5,715 bases of DNA from an uncultured Mucispirillum sp. (GTDB taxonomy: Bacteria; Chrysiogenota; Deferribacteres; Deferribacterales; Mucispirillaceae): assembly GCA_947177675.1 (NCBI GenBank), contig CAMWVK010000126.1:1-5715 (forward strand). Direction: 5' to 3'. The stretch's first letter is position 1, and every line of letters starts with the position of its first letter. Below, piece after piece: positions 1 through 5,026 of the stretch. The position numbers and the translations under genes are program-made. Below the pieces are notes generated by a model, which worked only from the letters and a program-made list of their open reading frames with translations, did not search any database and was not told the DNA's origin.

Positions 1-697
1 CTTCATCATAGTCTAAATTTTCTATTAATATGCCTATTTTTGTCTGGTATGAAAATACAGTTTTTCCAGTAATAAAGTTATTACCAAGCTGGCAGTTTTT
101 AATGCCTAAATAATTCTGCTGTGATGAATTAATAGGTATTTGATGTGGTAGATTTTCTATTATGGTAAGCTTTTCTTGTAGATTAAATGTGGTTTGCAAT
201 ATTCTTTCTATTTGTTTTTTAGGCCTCCTTAAATTAGCTATTAGTGGTGCAAAAGGCAGGTATGTTTTTGCTATCTCTTTATTTTTAATTCCTAAAAATG
301 AAAGCAGTATGGCAGATATTTTATCATTAAAATTAATATCAAATGATTTTGCATAGCTGTTCATAGATACAACATCATAAAATATCCATGTAATATAATT
401 ATTAAAAAAATCAAAAAGCAGGCTCCAGCCATCTCCGCCATCATTATTAGCAGCAAGCTTTTCCAGCATATAGCTGGGAAGCTGGGAACTTGCTCCCTGA
501 ATGCCTAAAAAGTTTACCATTATTTCAAGGCTTAGTTTTTTATTTATTTCATTAGTATTATAGTTTGTTATTCTTTCAATTTCTCTATTTGGGTGTCCAA
601 GTGATGAATTTGTCCTGAATAATATTTCATCTTTCTTATATCCTTTTAGTAAATTTTTAATAGTTTTGTAAAAATATTTATACTGCATATTACTCAT
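1..697 (-). CDS. tssG: TssG, T6SS baseplate protein (3' end missing, cut by window edge)
   Basis: The reading frame opens with ATG at 697-695 and stays open for 232 codons to the left edge, so only the N-terminal two thirds or so of a usual TssG (about 300-350 residues) is present. TssG (ImpH/VasB family) joins two TssF copies in the T6SS baseplate wedge in the cytoplasm. Visible family landmarks are FRTNSSLGHPNREI at residues 27-40 (usual form FR.NpSL.fP..EI), VNFLGIQGASSQLPSY at 61-76 (the GLyGasSpLP motif), an aromatic DFFNNYITWIFY stretch at 96-107, NLRRPKKQIERIL near 155-167, and LGIKNCQLGNNF at 197-208 followed by a beta-rich segment. The start overlaps the tssF stop as ATGA. No good Shine-Dalgarno sequence precedes it, so translation is probably coupled to tssF. 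A second ATG at codon 4 (688-686) is a possible alternative start. Identification is by recalled motifs; the C-terminal part cannot be judged. Confidence 0.93.
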   Translation of the reverse strand, partial: MSNMQYKYFYKTIKNLLKGYKKDEILFRTNSSLGHPNREIERITNYNTNEINKKLSLEIMVNFLGIQGASSQLPSYMLEKLAANNDGGDGWSLLFDFFNNYITWIFYDVVSMNSYAKSFDINFNDKISAILLSFLGIKNKEIAKTYLPFAPLIANLRRPKKQIERILQTTFNLQEKLTIIENLPHQIPINSSQQNYLGIKNCQLGNNFITGKTVFSYQTKIGILIENLDYDE

Positions 698-2430
698 ATT
701 ATTGCTTTTTTACCTTCTGTTGGGAAATAATCCATAATAGTATTGTTAGATAAACACTTGATTTGAAGTTCACAAAATGAATTAATAGATGCAAATGATG
801 AAAAAAACTTTGCAAGCACAAGTCCAAACCTATATACTTCTCCTGTGCAGTAAAAAAGACTATCATCAATATCTATAACACATAGTGTGCCTTTTTTAGC
901 TATACCATTTGTAATACGATATACTGTTTTTGATTTAATATCCTTTACTGCATCACGCAGCTTTTCAGAGATATTATCATGTTCTGTTAATGTAAAATCG
1001 TAAGCCTGCAGCACTGCTAAAAATGACTGCTTGTTTGTCATTGTCTGGTAATTTAGCGATAATACAGATACAAGCTTCCATAATATTGTGCCATCTATTG
1101 ATGTTTTATATACTTTTGTAGGCAGGGTAATATTCATTGTAGTTACGCTTATATCTTCATAAATATTAATATCTCCAATCTGTAGTTCCTGTGGAAGTGT
1201 GCTGTTACAGCATAATGTTTTTATGGAAAGTGTTTCTATTTCGTTAGACATTAAATGAGAATCAAAAAGAGTGAGATATGTATATTCGCTGCCATTAATA
1301 TCCTTTTTAGTGGCTGTTGTATAAAAGTCATCGCTGTCATCTTCTGATAAGAACTCAAACCTTTCAAAATTATTATAGTTTTTTAAAAACCTTTTACCGC
1401 GGACTGTTGCACTGCTAAATACTGAAATAATTTCCAGTATATCATAATATTTGTCATGTGTTTTACTTATACTGAGCCTGAAACCATCTTTTTTATTATC
1501 ATTTTTCACTGGCTCTGCTGATGCTTCAAACAGATTAATAACTGGTGTTATACCAAAGCTGAAATGGTCTGCACGAGGTATGCAGTATGATGGCAGGCTT
1601 TTGGTAAATATAAATTTTATAATAAAACTTTTATTTTCAAAACTGCTGAGCATATCAAGCTTCTCAATAGTTATCATATTAAACTTATCAGGCAGAAAAA
1701 AGTATTCCTGCATAAGAGAAAATGCCTCAATACCTGTATTTCTGCCATAAAATACACTTTGTTTATCATCAAACCCCATAGGTTTTATGTTATTTAACGG
1801 CAGCCTGTATTCTTCATTTGTATCAGGGTTTAGTATGATTATTTCAGTAAGATAGTTAAAAAACCACATTAATAAGGTTGTAGAAACATATACATCAAGC
1901 CCTAAAAACAAGTTTAGTATATTAATATTTATCTGATTAATCGTTATGGCTTGTTTGGTGGTTTCTATCCGCAGTGATAAAATCTGGTGCCTGCTTATAC
2001 TTTGAGTTAATACTTCCGATATTTTTATTGGATATAAATATACATCATAAATAGTTTTGAATTTGCACGAAATGTTGTCTACTGGTTTTGATAAGATTTC
2101 TGTTCCTTTATTTATTTTTACATAATTTACTTCAGCTTCATTATTAAGTTTAAATTCCTGTATGCACATAGATGGGATAGGTGAAGTATAGTTTGGTGCT
2201 ATAATATTTATTAATGATTCTGCAATAGATGGAATATTCTGGTCTAATTCCATTCTTATTTTAGATGTAAGTATTGCAAAATTTTCTATTAACCTTTCTA
2301 TATCTGGGTCTTTACTGTTGTTTGAGAGAAATGGTGCCAGCTTTGGGAACCTTTCTATAAATAACTGCCTTGCTTTTGCAAGCTCATCTATTTCTCTATG
2401 ATAATAATATATATGCTCGCTGCTGTTCAT
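694..2430 (-). CDS. tssF: TssF, T6SS baseplate wedge protein
   Basis: This 578-residue protein has the normal length for TssF (ImpG/VasA family, about 580-620). TssF forms the TssF2-TssG wedge of the T6SS baseplate, comparable to phage T4 gp6/gp7, and is cytoplasmic at the inner membrane. The N-terminus shows the family signature in order: YYYHREIDEL at 8-17, FPKLAPFL at 28-35, DPDIERLIENFA at 41-52, LDQNIP at 62-67 and PIPSM at 84-88. The C-terminus keeps the usual ending, a GTLCVIDID strand pair near 514-522 and then FF.SFASINSFCEL at 542-555. The middle is more divergent, with many Asn, Ile and Lys residues typical of an A+T-rich genome. The ATG at 2430 follows the tssE stop by one base and has GAGGT (2443-2439) eight bases upstream, inside the last tssE codons. 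It ends in a TGA that overlaps the tssG start. No signal peptide or membrane segment is evident. Confidence 0.96.
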   Translation of the reverse strand: MNSSEHIYYYHREIDELAKARQLFIERFPKLAPFLSNNSKDPDIERLIENFAILTSKIRMELDQNIPSIAESLINIIAPNYTSPIPSMCIQEFKLNNEAEVNYVKINKGTEILSKPVDNISCKFKTIYDVYLYPIKISEVLTQSISRHQILSLRIETTKQAITINQININILNLFLGLDVYVSTTLLMWFFNYLTEIIILNPDTNEEYRLPLNNIKPMGFDDKQSVFYGRNTGIEAFSLMQEYFFLPDKFNMITIEKLDMLSSFENKSFIIKFIFTKSLPSYCIPRADHFSFGITPVINLFEASAEPVKNDNKKDGFRLSISKTHDKYYDILEIISVFSSATVRGKRFLKNYNNFERFEFLSEDDSDDFYTTATKKDINGSEYTYLTLFDSHLMSNEIETLSIKTLCCNSTLPQELQIGDINIYEDISVTTMNITLPTKVYKTSIDGTILWKLVSVLSLNYQTMTNKQSFLAVLQAYDFTLTEHDNISEKLRDAVKDIKSKTVYRITNGIAKKGTLCVIDIDDSLFYCTGEVYRFGLVLAKFFSSFASINSFCELQIKCLSNNTIMDYFPTEGKKAII

Positions 2431-2431
2431 A

Positions 2432-2824
2432 TTATATTACCTCGCAGTATCTGTTGCTTGAAAAATCAATAATAATATGGAATTCATTAAATTTATCATT
2501 TAATAAATGGCACTGTAAATCAATAGACAGTTTCCATGGCATTTGGCTTTTATCATAATCAGCAGATATTATTACTATCCGTTTTTCATAGTCATGTATC
2601 ATAGATTTTATTCTTGAAACCAGTTTATTACAAAGTTCTCTTGATTCCATAGACATATTTTCCGCATCATTAAATCCCGAGTTAATAAGGCACAGACAGT
2701 CTTCTTCATTTGTATTTAGTAAAGACTGAATATTGTTTTTTATTTCTACTATTTTATCATTTTTATATGTAATACCATTATACTGGTCATCAAGTTTATG
2801 CACTATTTTATCAACAAATCCCAT
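2432..2824 (-). CDS. tssE: TssE-like gp25-family T6SS baseplate protein
   Basis: The protein is 130 residues, slightly short for TssE (about 130-170). TssE is the homologue of phage T4 gp25; it sits in the baseplate and starts sheath polymerisation through a handshake strand contact with TssB/TssC. Supporting features are a basic/hydrophobic helix at 1-12, the family motif IQSLLNT at 32-38 (compare nL..LLNTR), INSGFND at 47-53 (compare the inYGlpD position) and a long amphipathic helix at about 60-80. Two beta strands follow at about 83-88 and 97-107, and a final IIIDFSS strand at about 117-123. The usual EPRL core motif is reduced to YEKRI at 79-83, so assignment rests partly on position between tssC and tssF. 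AAAGGT (2835-2830) lies five bases before the ATG. The stop is one base from the tssF start, which suggests translational coupling. Paralogous gp25/GPW-family proteins are the only realistic alternative. Confidence 0.87.
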   Translation of the reverse strand: MGFVDKIVHKLDDQYNGITYKNDKIVEIKNNIQSLLNTNEEDCLCLINSGFNDAENMSMESRELCNKLVSRIKSMIHDYEKRIVIISADYDKSQMPWKLSIDLQCHLLNDKFNEFHIIIDFSSNRYCEVI

Positions 2825-2841
2825 ATAATACCTTTATAAAT

Positions 2842-2876
2842 ATAACTGGCTGCAGCAATGCACCACAGCCAGATAT
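2842..2876 (-). promoter_or_regulatory. Inverted repeat / possible RNA hairpin between tssC and tssE
   Basis: CTGGCTG (2846-2852) and CAGCCAG (2866-2872) are perfect 7-base inverted copies around a 13-base loop. After one A-A mismatch the stem extends by three more pairs (ATA 2842-2844 with TAT 2874-2876). It begins eight bases after the tssC stop on the transcript and is the most G+C-rich patch in an otherwise A+T-rich gap. No clean U-run follows (the next bases read TTATATTTATAAAGG and hold the tssE ribosome site), so it is not a textbook terminator. It could be a leaky terminator, or a processing or 3'-end stability element that makes sheath mRNA more abundant than baseplate mRNA. The structure is seen in the sequence; the function is inferred. 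Confidence 0.6.
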
Positions 2877-2883
2877 TAGTTAG

Positions 2884-4347
2884 TTATTCTTTATCCAGCT
2901 TACCAACAAGGGAAAGTTCAAAATTAGCACCCATATATTTAAAGTGCGGTCTTGCATTAAGCTGAACTCTATACCAGCCCGGTTCACCCGAAATATCTGT
3001 AACAGTAACAGCTGCACCTCTGAATGGTCTTCTGCTGCGAACTTCTGGTGGTGGATTTTCCTGGTCAGAAATATACTGTTTCAGCCACTCATTTAAACCT
3101 CTTTCTGTATCCTGCCTTTCTTTCCAGCTGCCTATTTCTTCCCTTTGCAGCACTTTTAAATAGTGAGCCATACGGGATATTAAAAATAAATATGGAAGCT
3201 GTGTTCCAAGCCTAAAATTTGTTTCTGCTTCTTTACCTTCTGGGGTGTTTGGAAATACTTTTGGTTTAAGTGCAGAGTTTGCAGAGAAAAATGAAGCATT
3301 ATTGCTGCCTCGCCTTAATGTTAATGCAATAAAACCATTTTCAGAAAGTTCATATTCTCTTCTATCTGTAATTAAAACTTCTGTTGGTATTTTTGACTGC
3401 ATACTGCCAAAGCTTTCATAAAAATATACAGGTAAATCTTTTACTTCGCCGCCACTTCTAGGTCCTATAATACTGCCGCACCATCTGTATTTTGCAAAAC
3501 TTTCTGTTAATCTTGTAGCAAGCAGGTAAGCACAGTTGCCCCATACAAGATGGTTATGAGATGCACTTACATCTTCTGTATAATTAAAAGTTTTAATGGG
3601 GTTGTTTTCCATATCATAAGGGGAGCGGGTTAAATATCTTGTTACTAAAAGTCCAGTATATTTTGCATCTTCATTTTCTCTAAAAGAACGCCATCTTGCA
3701 TACTGCGGACCGTCAAGCAGTCCTTTTAAATCTTGTATTGCTGGCATTTCTGTATAATCTTTTAAACCAAAGAATTTTGCATCAATAGATGTTAAAAATG
3801 GAGCATGGCTCATAGCAGCTATTGCAGACATTTTGTTTAAAAATGTCATATCAGGGCTTGCATAGCTTAAGCTGTAATCGCCAATAATTGCACCAACAGG
3901 TTCACCACCAAACTGACCATATTCTGAAGAATATATATGCTTATAAAGAGTAGTTTGAGTGATATCTGGATTTAGCTCAAAATCTTCTAATGCTTCTTCT
4001 TTTGTAATATTAAACAAATCTATTTTAATATTTTCATTAAAATCTGTTCTTTCCACAAGGGTATAAAGCCCACGCCAAGAGCTTTCAAGTTTTTGAAATG
4101 CTTCATTATGAAGTATTTCATCCATTTGTTCAGATATTACATCATCAATATGGGCAATCATTTCATCAAGAGCAAATTTATTAACTTTTTCTTCCGCATT
4201 ATCATTTTGCACAATCTGTGTAATAAATTCTGCTACACCTTGTTTTGCTACAAGATAGCTTTCATCAGTTATTGCAAACTTACTTTTGCCCATAATTTCT
4301 TCAATTATAGGTGTTTCAATAATAACTTCTGTTTTAGTTTCTGACAT
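2884..4347 (-). CDS. tssC: TssC (VipB), T6SS contractile sheath large subunit
   Basis: This 487-residue protein is full length for TssC (about 490-500). With TssB it forms the cytoplasmic contractile sheath whose shortening drives the Hcp tube out of the cell; ClpV later disassembles it. Landmarks in order: helix FITQIV at 41-46, the LESSWRGLYTLVE motif at 87-99, FGGEPVGAIIGDY at 146-158, WRSFRE at 219-224, the RSPYDMENNP loop at 241-250, HLVWGNCAYLLATRL at 266-280, KIPTEVLITDRREYELSE at 319-336, and FFSANSALKPK at 353-363. The C-terminal block then shows LGTQLPYLF, RMAHYLKVLQRE, IGSWKERQD and RSRRPFRGA, ending RPHFKYMGANFELSLVGKLDKE (466-487). This second half is of the P. aeruginosa H1-T6SS TssC1 type as I recall it. 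The start at 4347 has AAGGAAG (4360-4354) six bases upstream, overlapping the tssB stop codon, so the two partners are probably translated together. Confidence 0.98.
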   Translation of the reverse strand: MSETKTEVIIETPIIEEIMGKSKFAITDESYLVAKQGVAEFITQIVQNDNAEEKVNKFALDEMIAHIDDVISEQMDEILHNEAFQKLESSWRGLYTLVERTDFNENIKIDLFNITKEEALEDFELNPDITQTTLYKHIYSSEYGQFGGEPVGAIIGDYSLSYASPDMTFLNKMSAIAAMSHAPFLTSIDAKFFGLKDYTEMPAIQDLKGLLDGPQYARWRSFRENEDAKYTGLLVTRYLTRSPYDMENNPIKTFNYTEDVSASHNHLVWGNCAYLLATRLTESFAKYRWCGSIIGPRSGGEVKDLPVYFYESFGSMQSKIPTEVLITDRREYELSENGFIALTLRRGSNNASFFSANSALKPKVFPNTPEGKEAETNFRLGTQLPYLFLISRMAHYLKVLQREEIGSWKERQDTERGLNEWLKQYISDQENPPPEVRSRRPFRGAAVTVTDISGEPGWYRVQLNARPHFKYMGANFELSLVGKLDKE

Positions 4348-4358
4348 ACAGCACTTCC

Positions 4359-4853
4359 TTATTCCTGATTATTTTCTTTACTTCTTGCAATTTCTAACAT
4401 AAGCTGCTCTTTTTTCTCAGCATCATTTAATATGGAAAGCAGTTTTTTTCTGAATTCAGGCACATTACCCATAGGGCCTTTAAGTGCAGTAAGAGCCTCC
4501 CTTAAAGCCATAAGTTTTTTTAATTCAGGCACCTGCTTTACAATACTGTCTGGTGAGAAATCGCCCATACTTTTAATGTTTAAGTTAATGTTCATTTCAT
4601 CAGCATCAGGGCTTATTGTATTTTTTACTGCAAAATTAGCTGTAATACCCATTTGCTCCATAACTTTATTAAAGTTTACTTTGTTAATTGATACAGGTTC
4701 CCTTTCTTCTAGTGGTGTTTTATCAGTATCCCCTGTAAAGTTAGACATTACCATTAATTTTAATGGCAGCTCAACATCAGCATTAACACCATTTGTTTTT
4801 GCTTTATAGGAAATATTAATACGCTCTTTTGGTGCATTTGAACCGTCTGACAT
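4359..4853 (-). CDS. tssB: TssB (VipA), T6SS contractile sheath small subunit
   Basis: This 164-residue protein matches the usual TssB length (about 160-180). TssB pairs one-to-one with TssC to build the sheath, and in the Vibrio homologue its C-terminal region helps form the heterodimer. Motifs seen: RINISYK at 11-17 (the N-terminal strand that links sheath subunits), LPLKLMVMSNF at 29-39, an acidic turn with PLEEREPVSINK at 47-58, MNINLNIKSM at 87-96, MGDFSPDSIVKQVPELKKL at 96-114, and ALREALTALKGPMGN at 116-130, followed by a charged helix to the end. It is the first gene of the minus-strand operon. The ATG at 4853 has a perfect AGGAGG (4866-4861) seven bases upstream, the strongest ribosome site in the window, as expected for an abundant structural protein. 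Eleven bases separate its stop from tssC. Confidence 0.98.
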   Translation of the reverse strand: MSDGSNAPKERINISYKAKTNGVNADVELPLKLMVMSNFTGDTDKTPLEEREPVSINKVNFNKVMEQMGITANFAVKNTISPDADEMNINLNIKSMGDFSPDSIVKQVPELKKLMALREALTALKGPMGNVPEFRKKLLSILNDAEKKEQLMLEIARSKENNQE

Positions 4854-4860
4854 ATTTTTG

Positions 4861-4866
4861 CCTCCT
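4861..4866 (-). promoter_or_regulatory. Consensus Shine-Dalgarno of tssB
   Basis: On the minus strand this reads AGGAGG, seven bases before the tssB ATG at 4853. It fixes the tssB start and is a better match to consensus than the sites in front of tssC, tssE, tssF or tssA. Confidence 0.9.
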
Positions 4867-4896
4867 AAAATATATTTATTTTTGTTAGGTAAGCAT

Positions 4897-4925
4897 ATAA
4901 TATACTAAAAAAATAAATTTATCAA
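4897..4925 (-). promoter_or_regulatory. Probable sigma70-type promoter of tssBCEFG
   Basis: On the minus strand TTGATA (4925-4920) is followed after exactly 17 bases by TATTAT (4902-4897). Each hexamer differs from consensus at one position. Transcription would start near 4890, giving an untranslated leader of roughly 35-40 bases with the tssB AGGAGG site near its end. The surrounding DNA is A+T-rich, which makes chance -10 matches common, but the paired hexamers at optimal spacing make this the best promoter visible in the gap. Confidence 0.6.
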
Positions 4926-4940
4926 TTAAAAAATTTATTT
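4911..4940. repeat. 10-bp perfect inverted repeat in the tssA-tssB divergent region
   Basis: AAATAAATTT (4911-4920) and AAATTTATTT (4931-4940) are exact reverse complements separated by ten bases, so the half-site centres are about 20 bp apart (two helical turns). The left arm reaches into the predicted -35 hexamer of tssB (4920-4925) and the spacer holds the rest. That placement would suit an operator for a dimeric regulator acting on one or both divergent promoters. Only A and T occur in the arms, so chance formation in this A+T-rich DNA is a real alternative. Confidence 0.5.
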
Positions 4941-4998
4941 AAAAATAATATTTTATTGTTGAAATTTTTTTAAAAATATATTAATAAATAAATTCACA

Positions 4999-5004
4999 TA
5001 TAAT
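4999..5004 (+). promoter_or_regulatory. Candidate -10 element of tssA
   Basis: An exact TATAAT lies 22 bases before the tssA ATG at 5027. The -35 position at 17-bp spacing (4976-4981, ATATAT) is poor, and no TG extension is present. The leader would be short (about 15 bases) but would still include the AAGGTGG ribosome site at 5017-5023. A TTGAAA at 4959-4964 is too far upstream to pair with it. A+T-rich upstream tracts may assist as an UP-like element. This is a weaker call than the tssB promoter. Confidence 0.4.
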
Positions 5005-5026
5005 ATTACAATTATTAAGGTGGAAA

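Noticed and set aside
162..356. Plus-strand 64-codon open frame
   Set aside because: It lies fully antisense to tssG, whose conserved NLRRPKK and following segments are encoded here. It has no ribosome site or recognisable protein.
1451..1750. Plus-strand 99-codon open frame
   Set aside because: It is antisense to the middle of tssF, with no family similarity and no supporting start context.
2370..2558. Plus-strand 62-codon open frame
   Set aside because: It spans the tssF start and the tssE end in antisense and is explained by those two genes.
3024..3215. Plus-strand 63-codon open frame
   Set aside because: It is antisense to the best conserved C-terminal block of tssC and is a chance frame.
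4093..4344. Plus-strand 83-codon hydrophobic open frame resembling a small membrane protein
   Set aside because: It is antisense to the tssC N-terminus; the Phe/Asn/Ile-rich composition is the complement of Lys/Glu/Asn-rich coding DNA.
2884..4347. Francisella-type (T6SS-ii) or Bacteroidota-type (T6SS-iii) sheath
   Set aside because: The TssC C-terminal half closely follows the T6SS-i H1-like pattern, and tssF/tssG keep classical signatures such as DPDIERL and FRTN.
4432..4809. Plus-strand 125-codon open frame
   Set aside because: It is antisense to tssB, which has strong family motifs and a perfect ribosome site on the other strand.
694..4853. Phage tail, R-type pyocin or extracellular contractile injection system instead of T6SS
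   Set aside because: The sheath is split into TssB and TssC with T6SS-specific motifs (SSWRGL, TDRREYEL, RPHFKYMG), and TssF, TssG and an ImpA_N protein are present; these are T6SS markers rather than phage tail or eCIS genes.
4964..4977. ATTTTTTTAAAAAT tract as a terminator or origin element
   Set aside because: It is a simple A/T tract with no G+C stem, sits upstream of both divergent genes, and is expected by composition in this gap.
4959..4987. TTGAAA at 4959-4964 as the tssA -35 paired with TAATAA
   Set aside because: The hexamer at 17-bp spacing (4982-4987) matches the -10 consensus at only three positions, and the exact TATAAT at 4999 is too far away to pair.
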